A stretch of DNA of 64,000 bases from assembly GCF_003435375.1 (NCBI RefSeq), contig NZ_QWGL01000001.1:434001-498000 (forward strand). The letters are read 5' to 3'. The translations under genes and the position numbers were made by a program. The notes beneath the pieces are model-generated. The model worked only from the letters and a program-made list of their open reading frames with translations, was not told where the DNA came from and did not search any database. Below, in pieces: positions 16,840-25,847 of the stretch (the stretch's first letter is position 1; every line of letters begins with the position of its first letter). Source of the DNA: Clostridium sp. AM34-11AC. GTDB taxonomy: Bacteria; Bacillota; Clostridia; Lachnospirales; Lachnospiraceae.

Positions 16840-17005
16840 ATGAGGAAAAAGATCGATAAGAAAGAGATTGCAAAAGAAATTTGTAAAGCCGCGAAGTTAT
16901 ACAAAACCTCTTTCCTGCAGGAAGTTCGCATTTGTGTTTAATGAAGAAAATAAAGTTATAAGGCAACTATCAATCAATACTTTACGAAAGGATTTTCATT
17001 TATGA
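16840..17005 (+). pseudogene. Frameshifted, truncated remnant, possibly of a PBECR-type nuclease domain
   Basis: An ATG at 16840 opens MRKKIDKKEIAKEICKAAKL, running to a stop at 16941. After about 26 codons the homologous-looking reading moves to another frame: RKFAFVFNEENKVIRQLSIN, then LRKDFHL up to 17005. Joined, the two parts look like the start of a PBECR4-like phage-associated RNA-nuclease-type domain (KEI..AAKLYK… F..VF… FHLTG). The remnant is cut off where the MBL gene starts. Seen: two frames of protein-like sequence. The family is inferred from memory. Confidence 0.4.
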
Positions 17006-17814
17006 AAGCAACCGTACTCAGCGACAACATCCCCGCCGAAAATCTCGGCTGTGAATGGGGATTATCCATTTTTATTGAATATCATGGGAAACATATCCTT
17101 CTCGATGCCGGGGCATCCGGGCTTTTTCTGAAGAATGCTGATGTGCTTGGACTGAACATGAAAGACGTGGATTTCGGAGTTCTCTCCCACGCGCACTACG
17201 ACCATGCAGACGGAATCCCGGAATTTTTCAGGGTAAATTCATCCGCACCGTTCTACTTTAGGGAAACCACCGGAGAAAACTGCTGCAAAGGTGTCTGGAA
17301 CTATAAGAAATACATCGGTATTCCAAAGGGTATCCTAAAAAAGTATCCGGACCGGATCAAGCTCGTCTCCGGGGACTTTTCACCGTGTGACGGGGTTTAT
17401 CTGATCCCGCATAAAACTCCGGGACTGGAGAAAAAAGGAATCCGGGAGCACATGTACCTGAAGGAAAAACGGCGCTGGAGACCGGATTCCTTCTCCCATG
17501 AGCAAAGTCTTGTCTTCGACACACCGGACGGTCTTGTGATCTTCAACAGCTGTTCCCACGGCGGCGCCGATACCATTATCCGTGAGGTCACCGCGACTTT
17601 CCCGGATAAAAAAGTAAAAGCCCTGATCGGCGGCTTCCACCTCTACAATAAGACCGACGCAGAGATCCTTGCCCTCGCCGAAGGGATCCGCTCCACCGGT
17701 ATTTCTGAAATCTACACCGGCCACTGCACCGGAGATCATGCCTTTGATCTCCTGAAAGAGACGTTAGGAGAATCCGTTCTCAAGCTGCATGCGGGGCTAG
17801 TGATGGAATTTTAA
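17002..17814 (+). CDS. MBL-fold metallohydrolase
   Basis: 270 residues, cytoplasmic, two-metal beta-lactamase fold. The metal motif SHAHYDHADG (HxHxDH) is at about residues 61-70, preceded by LLDAGASG; later metal ligands lie in FNSCSHGG and in the C-terminal YTGHCTGDHA. It resembles the MBL branch annotated as dihydropterin-synthesis-related or MJ0301-like phosphohydrolases, a group with poorly known substrates. AAAGGA lies 9 bases upstream of the ATG. It stands alone between a gene remnant and a convergent DUF819 gene, which gives no functional clue. Confidence 0.85.
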   Translation: MKATVLSDNIPAENLGCEWGLSIFIEYHGKHILLDAGASGLFLKNADVLGLNMKDVDFGVLSHAHYDHADGIPEFFRVNSSAPFYFRETTGENCCKGVWNYKKYIGIPKGILKKYPDRIKLVSGDFSPCDGVYLIPHKTPGLEKKGIREHMYLKEKRRWRPDSFSHEQSLVFDTPDGLVIFNSCSHGGADTIIREVTATFPDKKVKALIGGFHLYNKTDAEILALAEGIRSTGISEIYTGHCTGDHAFDLLKETLGESVLKLHAGLVMEF

Positions 17815-17847
17815 AAACAAACTCCGCACAGTTTCCCGTGCGGAGTT
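17813..17847 (-). terminator. Terminator of the DUF819 gene (bidirectional stem)
   Basis: AACTCCGCAC (17820-17829) pairs perfectly with GTGCGGAGTT (17838-17847). On the minus strand TGTTTTTAAAA follows, suiting the DUF819 gene; the stem probably also ends the convergent MBL transcript. Confidence 0.75.
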
Positions 17848-17876
17848 CTTGTACTACCCGTTTCAATTGTTGTTCT

Positions 17877-19052
17877 CTACCCGATCAGGCTCATTAAGTA
17901 TCCTACAAATGCGCCGCCCGGTGTTCCAATAATATTGCCAAGAAGAGCCATCAGGATACCGATCGGAACCAGTGCGCTGCTGTATGCACCTGCAAGTACC
18001 GGTGCTGTCGCAGTTCCTCCGACATTCGCCAGAGAAGCAACCGCACAGGTAAAGATATCCAGTCGGATCAGCTTTGCAAGGATTACCATAACCGCTATAT
18101 GGATCAGCAGGATCAGGAATCCGGCAGCCAGCCATACCGGTGCATTTCCCATAGCAGAAATATCTGCTCTGGAAGCGATCATCGCGATGACAATGTAAAG
18201 CATGATATTGGAAACTTCTTCCGTTCCCTTAATCTTTCCAAAAGGAGTCATTGCTGCGATCAGACCTACAGCTGTTACAAGAAGAACTGTCCAGGTTGCC
18301 TTATCAAAAACAGGCAGAACAGACGCAACCATAACACCGGCATCCTTGGACAGAGAGGATATAAAGAAGGATACGCCGATTAAAAGAAGCATGTTTTTCC
18401 AGGTAAGAGGTCTCTTGTCCTCCCTTGCCTCTTTTTCCAGAGATGCTCCTACTTCATCGATCAGACGTACATCTGCCTTTGTCCAGGAGTTGAATTCCTT
18501 AGAGAAGTTGATCACCCACAGAAGGAACATAACATAGATTACTGCACAAACCGAATCCATTACCAGAGAATATGCCAGACTTTCTTCACTTACATCCAGA
18601 ATTGCCTGAATCGCCAGCATATTACTGCCGCCGCCTAACCAGCTTCCGCACAGTGCTGCAAGTGCTTTCCAGCTTTCCGGACCCAGTAATTTATGGAAAA
18701 TGCCATAGCTTACTACAAAACCAACACCGATTGAAATACTCGCTGAGAAGAAACCGATCAGCATTTTCGGTCCTAATTTAATGATCTTTTTCAGATCACA
18801 ACGCAGCAGCATTAAAAACAGCATTGCGTAGAGTAACGGATTTTTGATCGATACGTAAATGGCTGACGTATCCTGCAGATCCCATACTTTCATAGTACAT
18901 AAAAGCATCATGCCTAAATAGATCAGAACAATCGGCGGTGCAAATTTAAAAAAGGTCTGTGCGCCTTTTCCCCGCAGGTACACGGGAAGATTGACCAGAA
19001 TTGCTGCTAACAGCATTAAAGTGGCCAGATAGATAAATCCATCATGAATCAT
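17877..19052 (-). CDS. DUF819 family integral membrane protein
   Basis: 391 residues with about 11 hydrophobic helices and a hydrophilic central loop (about 195-220, KEFNSWTKADVRLIDE…). DUF819 proteins belong to the superfamily of 10-12 helix secondary carriers related to bile-acid:sodium and auxin-efflux transporters; substrates are not established. Glycine-rich re-entrant-like segments support a carrier role: CGSWLGGGSN in the first half and LANVGGTATAPVLAG in the second, placed symmetrically as expected for an inverted repeat. GGAG precedes the ATG, and a small hairpin lies directly upstream of that site. Confidence 0.85.
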   Translation of the reverse strand: MIHDGFIYLATLMLLAAILVNLPVYLRGKGAQTFFKFAPPIVLIYLGMMLLCTMKVWDLQDTSAIYVSIKNPLLYAMLFLMLLRCDLKKIIKLGPKMLIGFFSASISIGVGFVVSYGIFHKLLGPESWKALAALCGSWLGGGSNMLAIQAILDVSEESLAYSLVMDSVCAVIYVMFLLWVINFSKEFNSWTKADVRLIDEVGASLEKEAREDKRPLTWKNMLLLIGVSFFISSLSKDAGVMVASVLPVFDKATWTVLLVTAVGLIAAMTPFGKIKGTEEVSNIMLYIVIAMIASRADISAMGNAPVWLAAGFLILLIHIAVMVILAKLIRLDIFTCAVASLANVGGTATAPVLAGAYSSALVPIGILMALLGNIIGTPGGAFVGYLMSLIG

Positions 19053-19070
19053 TTGAAATGCTCCATTCTG

Positions 19071-19087
19071 CCACCGAATATCGGTGG
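19071..19087 (-). promoter_or_regulatory. Hairpin next to the DUF819 ribosome site
   Basis: CCACCGA (19071-19077) pairs with TCGGTGG (19081-19087), ending six bases before the GGAG that serves the DUF819 start. It may affect translation or simply stabilise the mRNA. Confidence 0.35.
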
Positions 19088-19241
19088 GCTTTATTTTCTT
19101 ATTCAGAACAAGCCATAACGAGCGGTTGAAATTTTTAGCTCCCCCTTCCTTCTCCCTTTCGATACCTTTTCACAAACCGCAGAGCAATGTGAGACTGGCA
19201 TAGCAGTGTACTGTTTCTCCATAGAATTTCCTCAGAAGGCT

Positions 19242-19274
19242 AAAAAAAGGGTCCAGAATAATGTTCTGGACCTT
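19242..19274 (-). terminator. Terminator-like hairpin upstream of the DUF819 gene
   Basis: On the minus strand GGTCCAGAA pairs with TTCTGGACC, followed by seven T. It lies 190 bases upstream of the DUF819 start and 430 bases after rpsR. It may be a second terminator for the ribosomal operon or an attenuator in the DUF819 leader. The surrounding 19275-19536 shows no gene. Confidence 0.7.
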
Positions 19275-19536
19275 TCAATGACCTCTCGAATAGTGTACTG
19301 CCCTTCCACATTGCTGTTTCTTTTTTTGACTTTTCCTCTACGTAGTATAAAGGGTGTCAGCAAAAAAGTCAATTTTCAGACATAAATATCCTTAAATATC
19401 TTTTAATGCAATTTTCATGCAGTTCCTTATTGCAGCTTCTTATATTTTTCCAGCTTTCAGGAAAAACAAATTTCTTTTTCTTATTTCGATTTAATGTCAA
19501 TACCTGTCATAACTCCATCTGTTCAGCGCGATCATC

Positions 19537-19608
19537 GCGCGGGTGCACATCATCGACATGTAGTGCCTTTTTGTGTAACAGGAAATTCTCTGCTACGCCA
19601 AAAAAAGG
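19537..19608 (+). repeat. Dispersed hairpin element, copy 2
   Basis: Contains GCACATCATCGACATG, TAGTGCCTTTTTGTG and AACAGGAAATTC, then TGCTACGCCAAAAAAAGG. It matches copy 3 at 47673-47753 closely and copy 1 at 16076-16148 more loosely. It overlaps the T-tail of the rpsR terminator. Confidence 0.55.
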
Positions 19609-19637
19609 ATCCCACATGATCTCTCATATGGAATCCT
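19600..19637 (-). terminator. Terminator of rpsF-ssb-rpsR
   Basis: On the minus strand GGATTCCATATGA pairs with TCATGTGGGATCC (three G-U pairs), followed by seven T. Confidence 0.85.
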
Positions 19638-19703
19638 CGAATGATGCTTCAAATTAATTAGATAAAACCTTACTTTATCCGTGAAAATCCTTATTCTAAG
19701 GAA

Positions 19704-19970
19704 TTATTCACATGTGTACGGCATAAGAGCGATATGACGTGCTCTCTTGATAGCTACTGTTAAAGCTCTCTGGTGCTTTGCGCAGTTGCCTGTGATTCTT
19801 CTCGGGAGGATTTTTCCTCTCTCGGATACGTATCTCTTTAACTTGTTTACGTCCTTGTAATCGATCTCGCCGTTCTTATCGCCGCAGAATACGCAAACTT
19901 TTTTTCTTCTATGCATGCCGCCTCTTCTTACTCTGGAAGAATCGGACTTGTCACCTTTATTGAATGCCAT
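19704..19970 (-). CDS. rpsR: 30S ribosomal protein S18
   Basis: 88 residues. S18 binds the central domain of 16S rRNA together with S6. The core is typical: [37 protein letters not shown] and [11 protein letters not shown]. The presence of CVFC and a later Cys/His segment (NCAKHQR) marks the zinc-binding (C+) form, which matters for zinc economy because zinc-free paralogues replace it in some bacteria. It is the last gene of rpsF-ssb-rpsR, 121 bases after ssb. Confidence 0.97.
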   Translation of the reverse strand: MAFNKGDKSDSSRVRRGGMHRRKKVCVFCGDKNGEIDYKDVNKLKRYVSERGKILPRRITGNCAKHQRALTVAIKRARHIALMPYTCE

Positions 19971-20091
19971 TTTAAATTACCTCCTGTTAGTTTCGTTGTC
20001 TGTAACCGTCCAACGCTTGTCCGGCCACGTGCAAACTCAGTCTACTCACAGCGAATTAGGAGTAACGCACTGTATTGTCTCAGACTGATAT

Positions 20092-20586
20092 TTAGTTGAA
20101 TGGAAGTCCTTCGTCCTCGACTCCATCCGGAATATTCATAAATCCATCGCCGATGGCACTGGACGGAGCAGGTCTTGTCCCCTGCTGATAGCCGCCGCGG
20201 TTTCCGCCGCCGTAGCTGTTGCCGCCGCCAAAGCCGCTGTTATCGCCGCCCTGACCCTTGCTGTCAGCGAATTCCTGGTCATCTACAATAATATCTGTTG
20301 TATAGACCTTCTGGCCATCCTTATTTACATAGCTTCCGGTCTGGATTCTTCCGGAAACCAGTACACGCATGCCCTGACGGAAATATTTCTCCGCAAATTC
20401 ACCGGCACGATCAAAAGCTACGATGTTGATAAAATCGGCCGTCTGACCCTGATCGCCGTCCTGGCTTCTTCTGCCTCTTCTGTCAACTGCAAGCGTATAT
20501 CTTGCGATTGCCATAGAGCGCTCGCCCTGGGAATAGCGCACTTCCGGATCTCTGGTTAATCTACCCATAAGGATAACTCTATTCAT
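20092..20586 (-). CDS. ssb: Single-stranded DNA-binding protein
   Basis: 164 residues. An OB fold (residues 1-110) starts MNRVILMGRLTRDPEVRYS and includes ADFINIVAFDRAGEFAEKYF and GMRVLVSGRIQTGSY. A Gly/Asn/Gln-rich flexible linker follows, then the acidic tail ending EDEGLPFN, which is close to the usual DDDIPF partner-binding tip. SSB tetramers protect single-stranded DNA and recruit replication and repair proteins. Its position between rpsF and rpsR is the standard bacterial arrangement. Confidence 0.97.
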   Translation of the reverse strand: MNRVILMGRLTRDPEVRYSQGERSMAIARYTLAVDRRGRRSQDGDQGQTADFINIVAFDRAGEFAEKYFRQGMRVLVSGRIQTGSYVNKDGQKVYTTDIIVDDQEFADSKGQGGDNSGFGGGNSYGGGNRGGYQQGTRPAPSSAIGDGFMNIPDGVEDEGLPFN

Positions 20587-20604
20587 ATTCTCACTCTTTC
20601 TTTA

Positions 20605-20892
20605 TTAAGCGTCCTGTCTTACGCAAAGATAGCGAACAACCGGCTCCATAATACGGATGTGAGCCTCAACCTCGTTCGGGCAGTTTGCCTCGCCCTCGAA
20701 GTGGATGAAGTAGTAGAATCCCTCTTTGCTCTTCTGGATCTCGTATGCAAGTCTCTTCTTGCCCCATTCGTCCACATCAACGACATTGCCGCCGAAACGT
20801 GTGATATAGCCTTTCACTTTCTCAAGTGCGGCTGCTCTCTCGTCATCTTCAAGTTTTGCGCTAAGAACAACTGCTAACTCGTATTTGTTCAT
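20605..20892 (-). CDS. rpsF: 30S ribosomal protein S6
   Basis: 95 residues, with the ferredoxin-like fold of S6: MNKYELAVVLSAKLEDDE, then VVDVDEWGKKRLAYEIQK and a YYFIHFEG strand, ending in RYLCVRQDA. GGAGGTTT precedes the ATG. A possible promoter (TTGCAT, 17 bases, TAAGAT on the minus strand, about 20975-21005) overlaps the terminator of the preceding operon. The roughly 80-base leader contains a GC-rich stretch with CCGG that could form the S6:S18 autoregulatory hairpin known in this operon; I could not fold it reliably. Confidence 0.96.
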   Translation of the reverse strand: MNKYELAVVLSAKLEDDERAAALEKVKGYITRFGGNVVDVDEWGKKRLAYEIQKSKEGFYYFIHFEGEANCPNEVEAHIRIMEPVVRYLCVRQDA

Positions 20893-20982
20893 AGTTTCAT
20901 AAACCTCCTTCTGGTCTTCCGGCCCCCGATTTTCAGTATCAGGAGCAAGGATTTTTTACATGTCACAGGTAATAATCTTAGC

Positions 20983-21033
20983 AAAAAAGAGCAGGAAATG
21001 CAAGCACTTTTTGCCTGATTTCCTGCTCTTTTT
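20983..21033 (-). terminator. Terminator of the tctCBA operon
   Basis: On the minus strand AAAAAGAGCAGGAAAT pairs with ATTTCCTGCTCTTTTTT around a 19-base loop. The T-runs on both sides make it bidirectional. Confidence 0.9.
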
Positions 21034-21132
21034 ATACTTTTTTCATTTCTTACCAGCTTTCACTCCGGTGAGAAATCCTGCGCCGGTCGAAATTTGGTGA
21101 TCCGGCCTGTTTTTCAGAAGTTTTATCTGAAA

Positions 21133-22635
21133 TTACGCCGTTTTTCTCGAAAAGATCCCTTTTACTTTATCGATATACGGCTTCGTCCACGGAATATTTC
21201 CAAGCAGGACGAATAATGTACAAATCGAAAGAACGATCGTGATCGGATGTCCGAACATCGCCATAAACGGGTTGTCGGAGGACGATGCCAGAGACACAGC
21301 CTGACGGAAGTTGGAATCCATCATCTTTCCGAGTACCATCGCAAGGATCAGCGGGGCAACCGGATAATCGAACCGGCGCATCATGAATCCCATCAGTCCG
21401 AAGAAGAACATGAGTCCCACATCAAACAGACGGTTGTTGCACGCGAAGGAACCGATCACACAGAGGCTCGTTACCACCGGGATCATGATGTTCTTCGGAA
21501 TCGTAATGACCTTACAGATCCTCGGGGCAACAATCAGTCCTAACAGTAAAAGCGCAAAGCACGCGATGATTCCCGCTACTACGATCGAGTAGAAGGATTC
21601 TTTGTTCTGGGTGATAAATAACGGACCCGGCTGTAAGCCATGGACATAGAATACGGAAAGGATGATCGCGGTAACTGCGTCGCCCGGAACCGCCAACGTC
21701 AGCATCGGGATCAGTGCACCGCCGATACATGCGTTGTTGGAGGACTCACTGGCAACGATTCCTTCCACCGCGCCCTCGCCGAAGGGAACCTCCGGCTTCT
21801 TTACGAGACGCTTCGCCTCATTATATGCGATAAAGGATGCCACCGGTCCGCCTGCTCCCGGAAGAGCGCCGACTAAAAGACCGATCGTGGATGTATATAA
21901 GGAAAGCTTCCAGCTTTTTAAGATCTCTTTCAGGCTGACCTTCGCCTTTTCCATCGCAAGGACATTCTGCTCCTGCTTCATGTTGTATACAACAGAGAGC
22001 ACTTCTGCGAAACCGAAGAAGCCGACAAGTGCCGGGACTGTGCTGACACCGCCCGCGAGGTTCTGGATTCCGAAGGTCAGGCGCTTTGTTCCCATCAGCG
22101 GATCCAGTCCGATCATGCTGATCACAAGACCGATCATAACGCTGATAAGACCCTTCGCGTAGTTCTTCGTGCTGACGGAGCCGACTGTCGCAAGTCCGAA
22201 GAGAGCCAGAAGGAAATAGTCCATCTTTGTAAATTTGATCGCAACTCTGGATACCGGCTCCGCTAAGAGTCCCAGAGCCAGAAGACCAAATAAGCTTCCG
22301 ATAAACGAGTAGATCGTTGCGGTAAAGAGTGCCTTGTAGGACTGACCCTTTTTCGACATCGGGTAGCCGTCCAGTGTCGTTACGACCGATGAAGGCGCGC
22401 CGGGGATATTGATCAGGATCGCCGATACCGCACCGGAGAAGACTCCGACTACATAGACACCCATGATCATCGCCAGGGCGTCTGAATGTTCCCAGGTATA
22501 AGTAATGGATACGAGAAGCGCGGTCGCCATGGACACGGAAAGTCCCGGGATCGCTCCTACGAACAGACCAGCCACAGAACCAAGGAGAACCATAAGGATA
22601 AACCGCGGATCGACCACGGATAACATCTGCATCAT
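21133..22635 (-). CDS. tctA: Tripartite tricarboxylate transporter, large membrane subunit TctA
   Basis: 500 residues with about 11-12 transmembrane helices. TctA is the translocating subunit of secondary binding-protein-dependent carriers for citrate-like and other carboxylates. The conserved segments are present: VAGLFVGAIPGLSVSMA near the N-terminus, GAPSSVVTTLDGYPMSKKG, GALPGAGGPVASFIAYNEAKR and FGEGAVEGIVASESSNNA. It is the last of three genes, 15 bases after tctB. The ion used (H+ or Na+) cannot be told from the sequence. Confidence 0.95.
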   Translation of the reverse strand: MMQMLSVVDPRFILMVLLGSVAGLFVGAIPGLSVSMATALLVSITYTWEHSDALAMIMGVYVVGVFSGAVSAILINIPGAPSSVVTTLDGYPMSKKGQSYKALFTATIYSFIGSLFGLLALGLLAEPVSRVAIKFTKMDYFLLALFGLATVGSVSTKNYAKGLISVMIGLVISMIGLDPLMGTKRLTFGIQNLAGGVSTVPALVGFFGFAEVLSVVYNMKQEQNVLAMEKAKVSLKEILKSWKLSLYTSTIGLLVGALPGAGGPVASFIAYNEAKRLVKKPEVPFGEGAVEGIVASESSNNACIGGALIPMLTLAVPGDAVTAIILSVFYVHGLQPGPLFITQNKESFYSIVVAGIIACFALLLLGLIVAPRICKVITIPKNIMIPVVTSLCVIGSFACNNRLFDVGLMFFFGLMGFMMRRFDYPVAPLILAMVLGKMMDSNFRQAVSLASSSDNPFMAMFGHPITIVLSICTLFVLLGNIPWTKPYIDKVKGIFSRKTA

Positions 22636-22650
22636 TTTCCTTTCTCCTTT

Positions 22651-23178
22651 CTATGGCAGAAGCACATGTAAGAATGTGCGGAATGCGAGGCTTAAGAACA
22701 AGGTGGTTCCGATCGGCACGAAGACAAGGACCGGAATTTTTCTGACACCCATGAAAACCATCATGGCGATCAGGAATACCACCGTCACAACCTCAAATGT
22801 CGAAAATGTATACGCAAAAGATAAAATTCCGATGGTGATATACGGAATTTTAATGAAGGCGAGAGCCGCATAGTAGATCGCACAGAGGATCAGGGCGATC
22901 ACGACCCAGCGCCTCTTTTCTGTTTTTCCTGCCTTTTCCGGCTTCTTGTCATCCGGATTTGCGGCAGCTTTTTTCATCGCCGTAACTCCCTCTCCGACGA
23001 TCCATAAGGACAGACCGATCATGGCGATCGCCACGATCAGCGGAAACAGGTACGGGGACTGTGCCCAGCTTTTGTTAAACCCTTTCGCGTAGGATGAAAG
23101 AGAATACGAGAGCAGCACAAGGCCGCTCCCGCAAAATACAATTCCTTCGACGATCAGCGAATGAATCTTATTCTTCAT
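22651..23178 (-). CDS. tctB: Tripartite tricarboxylate transporter, small membrane subunit TctB
   Basis: 175 residues with four hydrophobic helices and a basic cytoplasmic loop between helices two and three (NPDDKKPEKAGKTEKRR). This matches the small-subunit family, which is poorly conserved in sequence but constant in topology and position. It lies 3 bases after tctC and 15 bases before tctA, so the operon is tightly packed. TctB is thought to bridge the binding protein and the large subunit. Confidence 0.9.
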   Translation of the reverse strand: MKNKIHSLIVEGIVFCGSGLVLLSYSLSSYAKGFNKSWAQSPYLFPLIVAIAMIGLSLWIVGEGVTAMKKAAANPDDKKPEKAGKTEKRRWVVIALILCAIYYAALAFIKIPYITIGILSFAYTFSTFEVVTVVFLIAMMVFMGVRKIPVLVFVPIGTTLFLSLAFRTFLHVLLP

Positions 23179-23181
23179 TGA

Positions 23182-24312
23182 TTATTCTCCAATTCTCTTG
23201 ATGCCGAACTCTTCCGGACTCTTCTCGGCAACACCGTTGTCATACTGTAACCAGCAGATTACGGATTTCCAGTTGTCATAGAATGCCTGGATCGATGCGT
23301 CATCTTTGTACTCGTCATATACCGGATCCGCTGCGTTCTGTTTTACAAAGTCGGTCCACTCCGGATCTGCGAATACCTTCTCAGATGCTGCCTTTAATAC
23401 ATCAACGACCTCCTGCGGTGTATCGTTATTTACAACGAAGGAAAGGAGTGTGTACGGGATATTTAAGTACTTTTCAGCTTCCGGAACTGTCTCTGTAAAC
23501 GCCGGGATATCCGGGTAAGCGTCCATTCTCTTATCGGAGAATACTGCTAACGGTTTTACATCGCCGCTCTCAATATAGCCGCCGAGGGTGGAGATATTCG
23601 GGTTTGTGAAGTCAACCTGTCCGCCGATAACACCGAGAAGTGCGTCGTTACCGGAGTCAAAGCTTGTCATAGCAACTTCATAGCCGAGCTCTTTTAATAC
23701 AAGGCCCTGATTGTGTCCGCTTCCTCCAGGACCGGAGTGGGACATTGTGATCTTTCCCGGATTTTCCTTGATCGCATCAAGAAGCTCCTGAAGAGTGTTG
23801 TACTTGGAGTCTTTTCCGACTACAAGTACCTTCGGATCACCAACTAACGGAGAGATAACGGTGAAATCATCGTATCCGAGGTCGCAGATATTCATGGTTC
23901 TGTAGGTTCCCATCGTCTCTGCACACACAAGAAGTGTGTAACCATCAGACGGCTGCTCTTTTACGAACTGGCTTCCGATGGATCCGGACGCGCCGCCCTG
24001 GTTTGTAACGGTGATCGGCTGTCCTAAATATTTTTCAAGCAGAACTGCAAGCTTTCTGCCCCAGGTATCGGTTGTTCCGCCTGCACCGTAAGGAATGATC
24101 ATTGTGATCGGTTTTGTCGGATAATCTGCGGTCGCAACAAGATCGCCGGCAGCCTCTGCGGTTGTCTCGCTGTCTTTTGCTGCTTCTGCAGTTGTCTCAG
24201 CTGCTTCTGTTGCTGCTGCAGTCGTCTCGGTCTTGGAAGATGTGGAGACACTGCATGCAGTCATGGACAGGCACATCATAGCGGCCATGCCCAGTGCAAT
24301 CATCTTTTTCAT
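23182..24312 (-). CDS. tctC: Tripartite tricarboxylate transporter substrate-binding lipoprotein TctC
   Basis: 376 residues. The N-terminal signal ends in a lipobox (LSMTAC, lipidated Cys20) and is followed by a roughly 45-residue Ser/Thr/Glu/Ala linker (ETTAEAA repeats). The Bug/TctC fold follows: YPTKPITMIIPYGAGGTTDTW, where the GAGG loop and the downstream Thr/Asp bind carboxylates through water, then VTNQGGASGSIG and a GTYRTMNICD segment. The ligand is probably a di- or tricarboxylate but is not defined. A consensus promoter lies immediately upstream. Confidence 0.94.
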   Translation of the reverse strand: MKKMIALGMAAMMCLSMTACSVSTSSKTETTAAATEAAETTAEAAKDSETTAEAAGDLVATADYPTKPITMIIPYGAGGTTDTWGRKLAVLLEKYLGQPITVTNQGGASGSIGSQFVKEQPSDGYTLLVCAETMGTYRTMNICDLGYDDFTVISPLVGDPKVLVVGKDSKYNTLQELLDAIKENPGKITMSHSGPGGSGHNQGLVLKELGYEVAMTSFDSGNDALLGVIGGQVDFTNPNISTLGGYIESGDVKPLAVFSDKRMDAYPDIPAFTETVPEAEKYLNIPYTLLSFVVNNDTPQEVVDVLKAASEKVFADPEWTDFVKQNAADPVYDEYKDDASIQAFYDNWKSVICWLQYDNGVAEKSPEEFGIKRIGE

Positions 24313-24348
24313 TGTGGCACTCTCCTCTTTTTTGTATTTGCGATGCTT

Positions 24349-24377
24349 ATTATAACACAGGTTATTTCGATATTCAA
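24349..24377 (-). promoter_or_regulatory. Consensus promoter of the tctCBA operon
   Basis: On the minus strand TTGAAT (24377-24372), 17 bases, then TATAAT (24354-24349), about 37 bases before the tctC start. Confidence 0.8.
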
Positions 24378-24485
24378 TACAAAAGCTTTTACACTTTAAA
24401 GTTTTTATGTGTATATCGCGTTAAACCGATAAGTTTTTCATGAATTCCTGTCTTTTGATGAATTTCGTGCATACTGGTCAGTCTG

Positions 24486-25847
24486 TTATCCGATCAGTCC
24501 CTGGATCAGGATCACCAAAATCAGCACCGGAAGAACATACCGAAAATAGATCTTCGCCCAGTTCGCCCCCGGCATCTTAAGTCCCGCTCCATTGTTTGCC
24601 TCCGCGAGATACTTATCATATCCCCATCCCCACTTGCTCACGCAGAATAAGAGATAAACAAGGGATCCAAGCGGTAAAAGCAGGTTGCTGACTAAGAAGT
24701 CCTCAGAATCCAGAACATCTCTCGCGCCGATGATGTGGAGGTTACTCCATACATTGTAGCCCAGAACACAGGGCAGGCTGGCGATCAGGACGAAAATGCA
24801 GTTGATCACGGAAGCCTTTCTTCTGCTCCATCCAAAGTTATCCATGCAGCTGGAAAGCAGATTTTCAAACACGGCGATAACGGTTGAGAAGCTTGCCGCC
24901 GACATAAATAAGAAGAACAGCATGCCCCAGATCCGTCCGCCTGCCATGTTTGCAAACACGTTCGGAAGTGTGATGAAGATCAGCTGTGGACCGGCATCCG
25001 GCTGTACGCCGAAGGAAAAGCATGCCGGGAAGATAATCAGTCCGGCGGAAAGGGCTACCAGCGTATCAAGGCCGCAGATCCGTACCGCCTCACCTGCAAG
25101 CGTATGTTCCTCGGACATGTAGCTCCCGAAGATCTCCATTGCCGCAATGCCAAGGCTTAATGTAAAGAAGGACTGGTTCATGGCCGCCATGATCACCGAT
25201 CCGAGCCCGACCTCCGACGCGCGTTTGAAATCCGGGAGAAGATAAAAGCTCAGTCCCTCTTTCGCGCCCGGAAGGATCAGGCTGTGTCCCGCAAGCACCA
25301 GGATCAGCAATAACAGCGCCGCCATCATCCATTTTGTGATCTTCTCAAGGCCATTCTGAAGACCTCTGCTGCAGATAAAAAATCCGACAACAACAGTCAC
25401 AGCCATCCAGAATCCCATCTCTCCGGGATTGCCAAGCATATCCCCAAATACTCCCGCGACCTGATCCGTATTCATTCCGGTGAATGTTCCCGTCGCGAAC
25501 TTCACAAAATAGCTGAGCATCCAGCCGGATACGGTTGTGTAATACATCATTAACAGGTAACAGCCAAGGATACAGAACCATCCGTGTACATGCCATTTAC
25601 TGCCCGGCTTTTCCAGTGCCCGATACGCGCCGACCGCGCTCTTTCGTCCTGCACGTCCCACCGCAAGCTCCATCGTGAGAACCGGGACGCCCATACACAA
25701 CAGGAACAGCAGATAGAACAGGACGAACACACCGCCGCCGTTCTGTCCCGCTACATACGGGAAACGCCACACATTTCCAATTCCGATCGCACAGCCCGCG
25801 CTTACCAGTAAAAAGCCTAAACGTGAGCCAAAATTTTCTCGTTTCAT
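24486..25847 (-). CDS. Sodium-dependent NSS/SNF-family transporter
   Basis: 453 residues and about 11 helices, LeuT fold. NSS carriers use a Na+ gradient to import amino acids or related amines. The first helix shows the Na+/substrate site pattern FLLVSAGCAIGIGNVWRFPY, and TM6 and TM8 segments follow (MAAMNQSFFTLSLGIAAME; FFLFMSAASFSTVIAVFE). Eleven rather than twelve helices is common in bacterial members. The ATG at 25847 has GGGGAG 8 bases upstream; an in-frame ATG two codons earlier is too close, and the open frame to 25940 is unnecessary. It is divergent from a LysR gene, its likely regulator. Confidence 0.92.
   Translation of the reverse strand: MKRENFGSRLGFLLVSAGCAIGIGNVWRFPYVAGQNGGGVFVLFYLLFLLCMGVPVLTMELAVGRAGRKSAVGAYRALEKPGSKWHVHGWFCILGCYLLMMYYTTVSGWMLSYFVKFATGTFTGMNTDQVAGVFGDMLGNPGEMGFWMAVTVVVGFFICSRGLQNGLEKITKWMMAALLLLILVLAGHSLILPGAKEGLSFYLLPDFKRASEVGLGSVIMAAMNQSFFTLSLGIAAMEIFGSYMSEEHTLAGEAVRICGLDTLVALSAGLIIFPACFSFGVQPDAGPQLIFITLPNVFANMAGGRIWGMLFFLFMSAASFSTVIAVFENLLSSCMDNFGWSRRKASVINCIFVLIASLPCVLGYNVWSNLHIIGARDVLDSEDFLVSNLLLPLGSLVYLLFCVSKWGWGYDKYLAEANNGAGLKMPGANWAKIYFRYVLPVLILVILIQGLIG

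Noticed and set aside
20893..20975. S6:S18 autoregulatory RNA leader before rpsF
   Set aside because: The GC-rich CCGG segment is suggestive, but I could not derive a convincing fold matching the known motif by eye, so it is only mentioned in the rpsF entry.
24372..24420. Similarity of AAAGTTTTTATGT…CGCG upstream of tctC to a segment near 41855-41875
   Set aside because: Short and AT-rich; without a genome-wide count it is as likely chance as a shared operator.
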